Shown here: one piece after another, positions 1 to 8,877 of the stretch
Layout: the number at the start of each line of letters is the position of its first letter
Numbering within the stretch: the stretch's first letter is position 1
NCBI GenBank assembly: GCA_003263845.1
Contig: JYJN01000079.1
Coordinates: 1 to 47,516, forward strand
Direction of reading: 5' to 3'
From: Vibrio aestivus
GTDB lineage: Bacteria; Pseudomonadota; Gammaproteobacteria; Enterobacterales; Vibrionaceae
Length of the DNA: 47,516 nucleotides
Position numbers and translations under genes: made by a program
The notes under the pieces: generated by a model
Databases searched by the model: none
Told to the model about the DNA's origin: nothing
The model's input: only the letters and a program-made list of their open reading frames with translations

Positions 1-890
1 ACGGATAGAAAGACTCTTACAGAGCGTCTGTACCTGTTATCGTCGTTGGAAATATTACCGCAGGCGGAAATGGTAAAACGCCTGTTGTTATTTGGCTGGT
101 GGAACAGCTTCAGGCATTAGGTTACAACCCTGGAGTGGTTTCCCGAGGTTATGGCGGTAAAGCGCCGTCTTATCCTCTCATTGTAACGAATGAGACGCCA
201 ACCGATTACAGTGGTGACGAACCATGCTTGATTCACCGCCGCACAGGTTCACTTGTTGCTGTTGACCCGAAACGACCAGCAGCGGTAAGAGCACTTGAAG
301 CCAAAGGCGTAGATATCATTATCACCGACGATGGATTGCAGCATTACCCTCTGCAGAGGGATATTGAAATTGTCGTCGTCGATGGTCAGCGCCGATTTGG
401 TAACCAGAAGATGCTACCGTTAGGCCCACTTAGAGAGCCCGTCTCTCGGCTAGAGAGCGTCGATTTTATTATTACTAATGGTGGTGAAGCGCAGGAAGGA
501 GAGATGGTGATGTCTCTGACTCCGTCAGAGCCAGTGAATCTCGGTAACGGTGAAAAGAGCCAGCTGTCTCAGTTAGATTCGCTCGTTGCATTTGCAGGAA
601 TTGGACATCCTCCGCGATTCTTTAAAACGTTAGAAACCTTGGGAGCAAAGCCTGTTTACACAAAAGCCTTTGCAGACCATCAAGCCTACCATCAAAATGA
701 ATTAGAACAGCTTGCTCAGCAAGGTTCTCATCTTATAATGACAGAAAAAGATGCAGTTAAGTGTCACCAGTTTGCTCAGGCTAATTGGTGGTATTTGCCT
801 GTTACTGCGACGTTTTCAGAGAATGATACTCAGCAGTTACTCAATAGAATTAAAAAGGTAATGGAAGAATATGGATCATCGTCTACTTGA
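1..890 (+). CDS. lpxK: Tetraacyldisaccharide 4'-kinase (lipid A 4'-kinase), 5' end outside window
   Basis: LpxK phosphorylates the 4' position of the tetraacyldisaccharide 1-phosphate precursor of lipid A at the inner membrane. The Walker A region ([12 protein letters not shown]) is encoded at about 45-86, followed by the family stretches [38 protein letters not shown] and [11 protein letters not shown]. The real start lies before the window. An in-frame TAG at 6-8 together with the family pattern (TDRK in frame 1 running into DSYRAS in frame 3) indicates one missing base near 9-13. The first in-window start codon, at 99, therefore falls inside the kinase domain and is not the true start. The stop overlaps the start of ycaR by 20 bp, so the genes are probably co-transcribed. 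Identification is firm; the exact indel position is inferred. Confidence 0.93.
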
Positions 891-1050
891 AATTGTGGCA
901 TGCCCAGTGTGTAAGAATAAGCTAACGTACGACAAAGATAGCCAAGAGCTTATTTGTAAAATTGATCGATTAGCTTTTCCAATCAAAGACGGCATCCCTG
1001 TTCTAATCGAACCAGAGGCACGCGCAATGTCTATGGATGAGGGTCGATAA
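871..1050 (+). CDS. ycaR: YcaR/Trm112-family small zinc-ribbon-like protein
   Basis: A 59-residue protein that begins [18 protein letters not shown], the hallmark of the YcaR/UPF0434 (Trm112-like) family. It has one CPVC pair at residues 11-14 and a single further Cys ([11 protein letters not shown]); the other half of a classical zinc ribbon is missing, as in E. coli YcaR. Its biochemical role is unsettled. The gene starts inside the end of lpxK and its TAA shares one base with the ATG of kdsB, so the three genes look translationally coupled. The lpxK-ycaR-kdsB order is the usual one in gammaproteobacteria. Confidence 0.93.
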   Translation: MDHRLLEIVACPVCKNKLTYDKDSQELICKIDRLAFPIKDGIPVLIEPEARAMSMDEGR

Positions 1051-1808
1051 TGTCTTTTACGGTTGTTATACCGGCACGCTATCAATCGACTCGTTTACCG
1101 GGTAAGCCTTTAGCTGATATTGCTGGTAAGCCAATGATTCAATGGGTTTATGAGCAGTCGCTACAAGCAGGTGCTGATCGAGTGATCATTGCAACAGATG
1201 ATGAGCGTGTAGAGCAGGCTGCTAAAGCATTTGGTGGCCAAGTTTGCATGACGTCAGCAAACCATGAGTCTGGTACTGAACGCTTGGCTGAAGTTGTGGA
1301 TTTAATGCAAATCCCAAGCGATCACATCGTTGTTAATGTGCAAGGTGATGAGCCTTTAATCCCACCAAGCATCATTCAACAAGTGGCCACTAACCTTGCG
1401 AACAGCTCTGCGCCAATGGCAACGTTATCGGTTGAGTTTGAAGACGAAGCGGACGTGTTTAATCCTAATGTCGTGAAGGTCGTGACGGATAAAGATGGTT
1501 ATGCCATGTACTTTAGCCGTGCAACCATTCCCTGGGATCGCGATAATTTTGCTCAACAGGGTAACGGTAGCAATACAGTTGCTCAACCGTTGCAAAGACA
1601 CATCGGCATCTACGCGTACCGAGCAGGGTTTATCAACACCTATATCAACTGGGCGCCCACTGCACTTGAGAAAATTGAATGCCTAGAGCAATTACGTGTT
1701 CTTTGGTATGGCGAAAAGATCCATGTTGAAGTTGCTAAAGAAGCACCTGCAGCAGGAGTGGATACCCCTGAAGATCTGGAAGTGGTTCGTAAGATCCTAG
1801 GTCATTAA
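1050..1808 (+). CDS. kdsB: 3-deoxy-manno-octulosonate cytidylyltransferase (CMP-KDO synthetase)
   Basis: KdsB activates KDO with CTP to CMP-KDO, the donor for the inner core of lipopolysaccharide, in the cytoplasm. The 252-residue protein has the nucleotide-binding start [17 protein letters not shown] (residues 5-21), VQGDEPLIP at 97-105, [12 protein letters not shown], and the HIGIYAYR segment near the middle. Length matches the family (about 250). The start ATG overlaps the ycaR stop codon. The gene ends just before a bidirectional terminator shared with the converging spoVR gene. Confidence 0.97.
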   Translation: MSFTVVIPARYQSTRLPGKPLADIAGKPMIQWVYEQSLQAGADRVIIATDDERVEQAAKAFGGQVCMTSANHESGTERLAEVVDLMQIPSDHIVVNVQGDEPLIPPSIIQQVATNLANSSAPMATLSVEFEDEADVFNPNVVKVVTDKDGYAMYFSRATIPWDRDNFAQQGNGSNTVAQPLQRHIGIYAYRAGFINTYINWAPTALEKIECLEQLRVLWYGEKIHVEVAKEAPAAGVDTPEDLEVVRKILGH

Positions 1809-1830
1809 TTGATTCGTATCTTTGGCAATT

Positions 1831-1860
1831 AAAAAAGGCTCCTTATCGGAGCCTTTTTTG
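1831..1860. terminator. Bidirectional rho-independent terminator between kdsB and spoVR
   Basis: Stem GGCTCC/GGAGCC extended by A6 on the left and T6 on the right, loop TTATC-like. It serves kdsB on the plus strand and spoVR on the minus strand. It is intergenic once the frameshift in the spoVR tail is corrected. Confidence 0.9.
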
Positions 1861-1878
1861 GTTTCTTCTATCTCTGAC

Positions 1879-3424
1879 TTATATCTTGGCGTCATAGTCA
1901 TTACGTTTAGGCAGGTAGAAAGTATCTCCCGACGGCCTGTTTCTTTAACTTCTTCGAGAATGACATCGAAGCCCCACAGACGATAGAGATGTTTCATCAC
2001 TTCCTCATGGTTATCAGCCAACGGGATGCGATCTTGTGGAACGTATTGAAGGGTGAGAGAACGATCGCCACGTACATCCACATTAAATACCTGAATATTT
2101 GGCTCTAGGTTACTGAGGTTGTACTGCGCGGCGAGTTTCTCTCGGATAGCGCGATAACCCATATCATCGTGAATCGCACTGACTTCGATGAAGTTCTTTC
2201 TGTCATCATCGACGATAGAGAACAATTTAAAGTCGCGCATCAATTTAGGTGACAAGTACTGGCTGATGAAGCTTTCATCTTTGAAGTTGTGCATAGCGAA
2301 ATGAAGAGCATCTAGCCAATCAGACCCAGCCAAATCAGGGAACCATTCTCTATCCTCATCGGTGGGTTCTTCACAAATTCGTTTGATGTCGCGGAACATG
2401 GCAAAGCCTAATGCATAAGGGTTAATGCCGCTAAAGTAGGGGCTATTGTAGGGAGGTTGCGCGACTACACTCGTATGGCTGTGTAAGAACTCAAGAATGA
2501 ATTTGTCTGAAACGATCCCCTCATCATAAAGGTGATTGAGAATCGTATAGTGCCAAAAGGTTGCCCAACCCTCATTCATGACTTGGGTCTGCTTTTGTGG
2601 ATAGAAGTATTGGCTTATTTTACGCACGATACGCACTATCTCACGTTGCCAAGGCTCGAGTAAAGGCGCGTGTTTTTCTATGAAGTAGAGAATGTTTTCT
2701 TGTGGTTCAGAGGGGAATCGAACCTTGATATCCTCTTCCTTGGTTTTAGATTGAGGAACGGTTCGCCATAGCTCATTAACTTGGGATTGAAGGTACGCTT
2801 CTCTCTCCTCCTGGCGAGCGGTTTCCTCGGCAATCGAGATCTTTTCAGGGCGTTTGTATCTGTCTACGCCATAATTCATTAGCGCGTGACAAGAGTCCAG
2901 TAACTCCTCGACCTCTGACTCGCCATACTTCTGCTCACATTCTGCAATGTACTTCTTGGCAAACAGTAGATAGTCGATAATTGAGCTGGCATCGGTCCAG
3001 GTTTGGAAAAGGTAGTTACCTTTAAAGAAGGAGTTGTGGCCATAACAAGCGTGGGCAATCACCAATGCTGCATAGTCACGGTGTTCTCTTCCATTAGGTA
3101 AGCGATACATGGGTCTGAATTAATCACGATCTCGTAGGCCAGTCCCATTTGGCCATGTTTATAGCCCTGCTCAGTTTGAATGAACTTTTTACCAAATGAC
3201 CAGTGATTGTAATTGATCGGCATACCAATACTGGAATAGGCATCCATCATCTGCTCGGAAGTGATCACTTCGATCTGGTTAGGGTAGGTGTCCAAACGAT
3301 AGTGGTTAGCAACCCGTTTGATCTCTTTGTGATAGCGCTCTAGAAGATCAAACGTCCAGTCGGGCCCATCGGGCAACAATTTGCTGTTAGATTTCGCTTT
3401 TGGTTTCGTCGTCTTTGTAGTCAT
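1879..3424 (-). CDS. spoVR: SpoVR/YcgB family protein, interrupted by two apparent single-base deletions
   Basis: SpoVR-family proteins are large cytoplasmic proteins of unclear biochemistry, linked to sporulation in Bacillus and to stationary-phase stress in enterics. The N-terminal part (3424 to about 3072) reads DGPDWTFDLLERYHKEI, GMPINYNHWSFGKKFI and IAYLMEENTVTMQ. The rest (ALVIAHACYGHNSFFKGN onward) continues in another frame, so one G is missing near 3068-3073. A second missing C near 1910 disrupts the tail: the restored frame gives CPKRNDYDAKI and a stop at 1879, for 515 residues, close to the about 510 of E. coli YcgB. Without that correction the frame runs to 1797, through the terminator and into kdsB. 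The gene follows prkA and yeaH on the same strand, the conserved order in vibrios. Confidence 0.92.
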
Positions 3425-3433
3425 AACGTCTCC

Positions 3434-3494
3434 CTATGCAGTTTCTTTTTGAAACAGCTCCCTGAATACAACCGGGAAAATGTCGTGAATTTTT
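3434..3494 (-). repeat. Second, diverged copy of the yeaH 3' end
   Basis: On the minus strand this stretch can be read as IHDIFPVVFRELFQKETA followed by TAG at 3434-3436. It closely resembles the last codons of the intact yeaH frame ([16 protein letters not shown]), which lie 68 bp upstream. The two copies share the 12-mer CAGCTCCCTGAA (plus strand) and differ mostly at third codon positions, so the duplication looks old rather than an assembly duplicate. The copy is out of frame with yeaH and sits in the yeaH-spoVR gap. Confidence 0.7.
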
Positions 3495-4772
3495 TCATAG
3501 GACATTTTCCCTTTGTGCAAACAGCTCCCTGAACACAGGGAATATGTCATCTACGGATCGGATATTCTTCATCGCGAAGTTATCGAAAGCTTGTTCGAGC
3601 TTTTCATACTCGTGCCAAAGGGTTTGATGAGAGCGTCTGGTGATCTCGATATAGGAGTAATATTGGCAAGCAGGTAGTAACTGATTAACCAACAGCTCTT
3701 TACAGCGAGGGGAGTCGTCAGCCCAGTTATCACCATCAGAGGCTTGTGCGGCATAGATGTTCCATTCCGCCAGTGGGTAGCGATCTTTGACAATCTCATC
3801 CATCAACTTGAGCGCACTTGAAACAATAGTGCCGCCGGTTTCCTGCGAGTAGAAAAACTCATGTTCATCGACCTCTTTTGCTTGGGTATGGTGGCGGATA
3901 AACACCACGTCGACATTTTCATAGGTTCGCGTTAAGAACAGATACAAAAGTACGTAAAAACGCTTGGCTATGTCTTTCGTAGCTTGGTCCATCGAACCCG
4001 ATACATCCATCAAACAAAACATGACCGCCTGGCTGGAGGGTATTGGCCGACGCTCATAGTTCTTAAAGCGTAAGTCGAATGAGTCGATGAAAGGCACGCT
4101 GTCGATTCGGCTGCGTAACTCTTCGATTTCTTTTTTAATTCGCTGCTCTTCAAGTGCTTGAGCCGGCTCTTGGTTCTTGATTCGTTCAAGCTCTTCTTCT
4201 AACTCAATTAGGGCGCGTTTCTTACCCGCGGTCATTGCTGTTCGCCTTGCGAGTGATTGTTGCAGTGAACGAACAATGGCGATATTGGATGGCATCCCTG
4301 CGGTTTGGTAACCCGCTCGATGGGTTTTCCATTCAGTGATCTTGTTGATTTGATTCTTTTCTAAGTTGGGAAGTTCGAGATCTTCAAATAGGATATCGAG
4401 GTACTCATCCTTAGAGATTTGGAATACGAATTCGTCTTGCCCTTCGCCGTCTGGACTCGCTTCACCTTCCCCGGATCCACCTCCCTGTCCGCCACCTTTT
4501 GGGCGGTCGATTTTGTCACCGCGAATGAACTGATCGTTACCAGGGTGCACGCGCTCTTTGACACCGCCTTTACCTTGATGAAATACGGGTTCTTTAATAT
4601 CACGGTGTGGAATTGCGACATCTTCACCAGACTCGGTATTGGTAATTGAGCGTCGGTTTACTGCATCTGCAACCGATTCTTTGATTTGCTCTTTATGACG
4701 GCGGAGAAAACGTTGTCTGTTTACCGCACTTTTATTTTTGCCGTTCAGTCGTCGGTCGATAAATTGCGCCAT
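3495..4772 (-). CDS. yeaH: YeaH, DUF444 / von Willebrand A-like protein
   Basis: A 425-residue cytoplasmic protein of the YeaH (UPF0229/DUF444) family, regularly encoded with the PrkA kinase. The N-terminal part is basic and includes a Gly-rich linker (about 93-112); a charged helical stretch follows (about 185-222). The C-terminal half is a VWA-like domain with the MIDAS-type motif DVSGSMD at 256-262 and TGGT at 312-315. Length fits E. coli YeaH (about 427). The start [15 protein letters not shown] is the family start, with AGGAGG just upstream. The last six residues differ from what I expect (FRELFQK-type) because the ancestral end seems to be the downstream duplicated copy. The role is unknown; a partnership with PrkA in starvation responses is family knowledge. 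Confidence 0.95.
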   Translation of the reverse strand: MAQFIDRRLNGKNKSAVNRQRFLRRHKEQIKESVADAVNRRSITNTESGEDVAIPHRDIKEPVFHQGKGGVKERVHPGNDQFIRGDKIDRPKGGGQGGGSGEGEASPDGEGQDEFVFQISKDEYLDILFEDLELPNLEKNQINKITEWKTHRAGYQTAGMPSNIAIVRSLQQSLARRTAMTAGKKRALIELEEELERIKNQEPAQALEEQRIKKEIEELRSRIDSVPFIDSFDLRFKNYERRPIPSSQAVMFCLMDVSGSMDQATKDIAKRFYVLLYLFLTRTYENVDVVFIRHHTQAKEVDEHEFFYSQETGGTIVSSALKLMDEIVKDRYPLAEWNIYAAQASDGDNWADDSPRCKELLVNQLLPACQYYSYIEITRRSHQTLWHEYEKLEQAFDNFAMKNIRSVDDIFPVFRELFAQRENVL

Positions 4773-4805
4773 AAGTTCCTCCTTATGAAAACTTCACATC
4801 ACCCA

Positions 4806-4833
4806 AACTCCTACCGCGTGAAGCGGTAGGGTT
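4806..4833. other. Intercistronic stem-loop between prkA and yeaH
   Basis: Perfect 8-bp stem CCTACCGC/GCGGTAGG around a GTGAA loop (4810-4830), with partial extension by AAAC/GTTT. There is no T-run on either side, so it is not a standard terminator. It could stabilise or separate the prkA and yeaH message segments. Confidence 0.6.
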
Positions 4834-4876
4834 TGACTGCGTAAGGGCAGCGTTATTTGGGCTTTGGTCGCTTGCG

Positions 4877-6811
4877 TTAAGAGGATTTACGAACGCGTAA
4901 ATACCACTCAGATAGCAATCGTACTTGCTTCTCGGTGTAGCCCTTCTCCATCATGCGAGCAACAAAGTCGTCGTGTTTCTTTTGATCCTCAGACGAAGTT
5001 TTCGCATTAAAGGAAATAACAGGAAGCAGTTCTTCTGTATTCGAGAACATTTTCTTCTCGATAACAGTGCGGAGTTTTTCGTAGCTCGTCCAAACCGGAT
5101 TTTGACCATTGTTATTGGCTTTAGCACGAAGTACAAAATTAACGATTTCATTACGGAAATCTTTAGGGTTGCTGATACCGGCGGTCTTCTCGATCTTCTC
5201 TAGTTCATTGTTTAGAGAGGCACGGTCAAACAGCTGACCTGTTTCTGGATCGCGATACTCTTGGTCTTGAATCCAGAAATCCGCGTAAGTGACATAGCGG
5301 TCAAAGATGTTCTGGCCGTATTCTGAGTAGGACTCTAGATAAGCGGTTTGAATCTCTTTACCAATGAACTCGACGTAGCGAGGCACAAGATAGCCTTTGA
5401 GGTACTCGAGGTACTTCTCTGCTTGTTCTTGTGGGAATTGCTCACGTTCTACCTGCTGCTCGATGACATAGAAGAGGTGAACAGGGTTAGCGGCCACTTC
5501 GGTTTGGTCGAAGTTAAAGACTCGCGACAGAATCTTAAACGCGAAACGAGTGGATAGCCCCGACATACCCTCATCAACGCCCGCATAATCGCGATACTCC
5601 TGATAGCTTTTCGCTTTCGGATCGGTGTCTTTAAGTGTTTCACCATCATAAACACGCATTTTAGAAAACAGTGAGGAGTTCTCTGGCTCTTTTAGTCGAG
5701 ACAAAATACTGAACTGAGCAAGTAGATCGAGCGTGCTCGGTGAACATGGCGCTTTTGATAGCTCTGAGTGTTCGAGTAGCTTTTGGTAAATCTTCACTTC
5801 TTCAGAAACACGTAGACAGTAAGGGACTTTCACGATGTAAACACGATCGAGGAAAGCCTCATTGTTTTTGTTGTTACGGAAGGTTTGCCACTCTGATTCA
5901 TTCGAGTGCGCCAAAATCATGCCGTCGAACGGCAGTGCAGATAGCCCCTCGGTGCCGTTAAAGTTACCTTCTTGAGTTGCAGTTAAGAGAGGGTGTAGCA
6001 CCTTAATAGGGGCTTTAAACATCTCTACAAACTCCATTAAACCTTGGTTCGCTTTACACAGTGCACCTGAATAGCTGTAGGCATCTGGATCGTCCTGTGA
6101 GAAGTGTTCAAGTTGGCGAATATCGACTTTACCGACAAGTGATGAAATGTCTTGGTTATTTTCATCACCGGGTTCGGTTTTCGCGATCGCTACTTGGTCT
6201 AGGATAGACGGTCTTACCTTGACGACTCGGAACTTGGAGATATCACCGCCAAATTCATGCAGTCGTTTTGCTGCCCAAGGCGACATGATGGAACGTAAGT
6301 AACGTTTCTCTATGCCATACTCTTGTTTAAGTACTTCGCCGTCTTCGTTTACGTCAAATAGGCAGAATGGGTGGTCGTTAACAGGGCTGCGTTCACCATT
6401 AGCAGACAGTACGTAAATTGGTACTTGTTGCATTAACGCTTTTAGCTTTTCAGCCAATGAGGATTTACCACCACCTACAGGGCCGAGTAAATAAAGGATC
6501 TGTTTGCGCTCTTCTAAACCTTGAGCTGCGTGTTTAAGGTATGAAACGATCTGCTCAATCGCATCTTCCATACCGTAGAAATCTTCGAACGTTTTATAAC
6601 GAGAAATCACTCTGTTTGAGAAGATTCGACTCAGTGTCGGATCCAGAGCCGTGTCTACAACTTCGGGCTCACCAATCGCCATTAGTAGTCTTTCGGCGGC
6701 GTTTGCGTAGGCACTTTTGTCATCTTTACAAAGTGATAAAAAATCTTGAAGCGATAGCTCTTCATCCTTGGATGCTTCGTAGCGCGCTTGGAAGTGGTCA
6801 AAAATACTCAT
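4877..6811 (-). CDS. prkA: PrkA serine protein kinase (YeaG), AAA+ type
   Basis: PrkA/YeaG is a cytoplasmic Ser/Thr kinase-like AAA+ protein used in stationary phase and nitrogen starvation. The 644-residue product begins MSIFDHFQARYEASKDEE. It has Walker A GPVGGGKS at 110-117, the ILYLLG strand before it, and the family stretches MSPWAAKRLHEFGGD, TEPGDENNQDIS and ILAHSNESEW; the PrkA C-terminal domain ends EWYLRVRKSS. I chose the ATG at 6811 rather than an upstream in-frame start at 6856. It matches the family N-terminus and has AGAGGGGA at good spacing. The gene is first in a prkA-yeaH-spoVR cluster. No convincing sigma-54 site was found upstream. Confidence 0.97.
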   Translation of the reverse strand: MSIFDHFQARYEASKDEELSLQDFLSLCKDDKSAYANAAERLLMAIGEPEVVDTALDPTLSRIFSNRVISRYKTFEDFYGMEDAIEQIVSYLKHAAQGLEERKQILYLLGPVGGGKSSLAEKLKALMQQVPIYVLSANGERSPVNDHPFCLFDVNEDGEVLKQEYGIEKRYLRSIMSPWAAKRLHEFGGDISKFRVVKVRPSILDQVAIAKTEPGDENNQDISSLVGKVDIRQLEHFSQDDPDAYSYSGALCKANQGLMEFVEMFKAPIKVLHPLLTATQEGNFNGTEGLSALPFDGMILAHSNESEWQTFRNNKNNEAFLDRVYIVKVPYCLRVSEEVKIYQKLLEHSELSKAPCSPSTLDLLAQFSILSRLKEPENSSLFSKMRVYDGETLKDTDPKAKSYQEYRDYAGVDEGMSGLSTRFAFKILSRVFNFDQTEVAANPVHLFYVIEQQVEREQFPQEQAEKYLEYLKGYLVPRYVEFIGKEIQTAYLESYSEYGQNIFDRYVTYADFWIQDQEYRDPETGQLFDRASLNNELEKIEKTAGISNPKDFRNEIVNFVLRAKANNNGQNPVWTSYEKLRTVIEKKMFSNTEELLPVISFNAKTSSEDQKKHDDFVARMMEKGYTEKQVRLLSEWYLRVRKSS

Positions 6812-7123
6812 ACTGAAATCCCCTCTGAACCTGTCAAAATGACTATCAACCCGCATAGATTTACAATTCCATTCTCAATATAAGATTAGTTGTTATTTGG
6901 AATTTTGCTTAACAATTATGTGTTTATTTACATAATGTAGTAGAAAGAAATGAGTTTTGAGATTCGATCACATTAGAGTTATCAACGACCAATTATTTCT
7001 TGCACCGAAGACTGTTTTTGGGCTACTGCCATGAAAAAAGCTATAAGAAATATAAGTCTTTTAACGGCAAAAAGAGGTTGTTAAAGGATAGGCAATGAGG
7101 TTGGGGCTTGGTATTGAAGCGAT
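6812..7123. other. Non-coding gap upstream of prkA
   Basis: About 310 bp, AT-rich, between the prkA start and the yfbU terminator. It should hold the prkA promoter on the minus strand. I could not identify a convincing -10/-35, sigma-54 or operator site, and the short frames in it lack support. Confidence 0.5.
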
Positions 7124-7148
7124 AAAAAAGAGAGCCAATAGCTCTCTT
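7124..7148 (-). terminator. Rho-independent terminator of yfbU
   Basis: Read on the minus strand: stem AAGAGAGC/GCTCTCTT with a 5-nt loop, followed by a run of T. Confidence 0.88.
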
Positions 7149-7168
7149 CATCATGTTCATGCATTCGT

Positions 7169-7669
7169 TTATGCGTTGAAAATTTGAGTCAGCTCAGTTG
7201 CACATAAATGGTATTGGCGTGGGCAATTGCGCCAAGTTGTGTGCATGCGGCGGTACTTTTCAAGCATTGGCATTTGGCTATTGAAGTGATGGTCACCTTT
7301 ATCGAACTGAGGGTATAGTCCTTCAGAGTCCACAAGGAAGCGTACGTAGTTAACGTATTGTGCTTCAGTGGCAATATCGAAACCTAGGAAAGTTAGGCGA
7401 CGTTGATCAACTTGCAATTGCTCTTCTTCAGCAAGCATCTTATTTGACTCTTGCATTGCATGGTACATTTCCATGATATCGATGATTTCACGACATTCGT
7501 CTTCAACCAGACAGCCGAAATCTTTGTTTAGCTCACGCATTTGCAGCTCATAACCACGCTCAACGATAGTCTGTAGACGTTGGTATTTGGTTGCATTTGC
7601 TGGATCCATTTGTGCCATTAGGTTGTATTGGTTAGACAAAATTAGGCGTTGTGCATTTGTCATTTCCAT
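7169..7669 (-). CDS. yfbU: YfbU family protein (UPF0304)
   Basis: A 166-residue protein beginning [18 protein letters not shown], nearly the same as E. coli YfbU (about 164 residues). Conserved stretches include [28 protein letters not shown] and the end [19 protein letters not shown] set the start at 7669 because this matches the family; an upstream in-frame start at 7750 would add 27 residues without homology. E. coli YfbU has been implicated in toxicity when overproduced, but its role is not known. The gene is monocistronic, between prkA and pflA. Confidence 0.93.
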   Translation of the reverse strand: MEMTNAQRLILSNQYNLMAQMDPANATKYQRLQTIVERGYELQMRELNKDFGCLVEDECREIIDIMEMYHAMQESNKMLAEEEQLQVDQRRLTFLGFDIATEAQYVNYVRFLVDSEGLYPQFDKGDHHFNSQMPMLEKYRRMHTTWRNCPRQYHLCATELTQIFNA

Positions 7670-7876
7670 GGAAGGCCTCACTAAATTATTTTGTTGTTTT
7701 ACTGTGATAAGGTTAGCGTTTTTTGTGGCTTTGAAACATGATCTGACCACATGGATAAGTAAATTGTTTGGCTAATGTAGCGCTTGATTATTTCAATGTG
7801 AATATCAAGGATGAGATAGCGAATGAAAAAGCAACAATCTTTGCTTATCGTTCTAGATTGGCAAAACTCATGGCAC

Positions 7877-7904
7877 AAAAAAACCAGCCTAAGCTGGTTT
7901 TTAG
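7877..7904. terminator. Terminator downstream of pflA
   Basis: Stem AAACCAGC/GCTGGTTT with CTAA loop, flanked by A-run and T-run, so it can act on both strands. On the minus strand it lies just after the pflA stop. Confidence 0.9.
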
Positions 7905-7918
7905 AAAAACGAACGTTT

Positions 7919-8659
7919 TTAGTATTTCACGTTTGAGTGATACTGCTCGAGTATCTCGACGATACCATCCATCGTTTCTTTTGATGGTGGGTTCACCCCT
8001 TCTAGTGGGTAGTCGTAGCCCAAGGCTTCCCATTTGTGAGCACCGAGCTTGTGATAAGGCAGAAGCTCCACTTTTTCGATGTTATCCATATCTTTAATGA
8101 ACTCACCCAACATATGAGCCGCTTCTGGATCGTCTGTGTAACCCGGAACAATCACGTAACGAATCCAAGTCTTTTGGCCGATTTTGTGAAGGTAACGAGC
8201 AAAATCGAGAACACGGTGGTTAGCTACACCAATGAAATCCTGGTGGATTTCATCTTTCATATGTTTGAGATCTAGCATGACGAGATCAGTTGACTCTAAG
8301 ACTTCATCAACAACGTCGGTATGTTTACGGATGTAGCCGTTAGTGTCTAGACAAGTGTGGATGCCTTCTGCTTTTGCCGCGCGGAAAAAGTCGCGAACGA
8401 ATTCAGGTTGAAGCATGGCCTCACCACCGGAACAGGTCACGCCACCGCCGGATGCATTCATAAAGTGTCGATAAGATTTTGCGTCGTTAATGATCTCTTC
8501 AACAGACACCTCTTTGCCCCCATGTGGGTCCCAAGTATCGCGGTTGTGACAGTACTTACAACGCATTAAGCAGCCTTGCATAAACACAATAAAGCGAATA
8601 CCCGGTCCATCGACGGTACCACAAGATTCAAATGAATGAATTCGACCAGTAGTTGACAT
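7919..8659 (-). CDS. pflA: Pyruvate formate-lyase-activating enzyme
   Basis: A radical-SAM enzyme that installs the glycyl radical on PflB under anaerobiosis. The 246-residue protein has the cluster motif C30-x3-C34-x2-C37 ([16 protein letters not shown]). Other family stretches are [36 protein letters not shown] and the [12 protein letters not shown] segment. Length matches E. coli PflA (246). The ATG at 8659 has a GAAGAG ribosome site upstream. Unlike in E. coli it is not next to pflB: an oppositely oriented chemoreceptor gene and an lpxR-like gene lie between them. Confidence 0.97.
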   Translation of the reverse strand: MSTTGRIHSFESCGTVDGPGIRFIVFMQGCLMRCKYCHNRDTWDPHGGKEVSVEEIINDAKSYRHFMNASGGGVTCSGGEAMLQPEFVRDFFRAAKAEGIHTCLDTNGYIRKHTDVVDEVLESTDLVMLDLKHMKDEIHQDFIGVANHRVLDFARYLHKIGQKTWIRYVIVPGYTDDPEAAHMLGEFIKDMDNIEKVELLPYHKLGAHKWEALGYDYPLEGVNPPSKETMDGIVEILEQYHSNVKY

Positions 8660-8877
8660 GAGCTCTTCTCTTATAAGGGGGAAAGTTGTTGGTTAGTTTA
8701 TTACAAAAAACTTTTCATATACAGGAATAAGCCCTTATAGACCGTAAGAAAATACCAGATGTGCAAAAACTATTTATGCATTGTTTTATTATGTTATAAA
8801 ATTGTTATTAACAGAACTATTAATACAAAAACAACATTATCGCATTTTGTCATCGATTGATGATTAAGGGGTCCACT

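Noticed and set aside
6812..7123. Sigma-54 promoter for prkA
   Set aside because: No GG-N10-GC pair with acceptable flanks was found on the minus strand.
7768..8097. 109-residue plus-strand frame over the pflA 3' end
   Set aside because: It crosses the pflA terminator and is antisense to pflA codons.
8850..8863. TCATC-GATT-GATGA inverted repeat before the first chemoreceptor gene
   Set aside because: Only 5-bp arms in AT-rich sequence; too weak to call a regulatory site.
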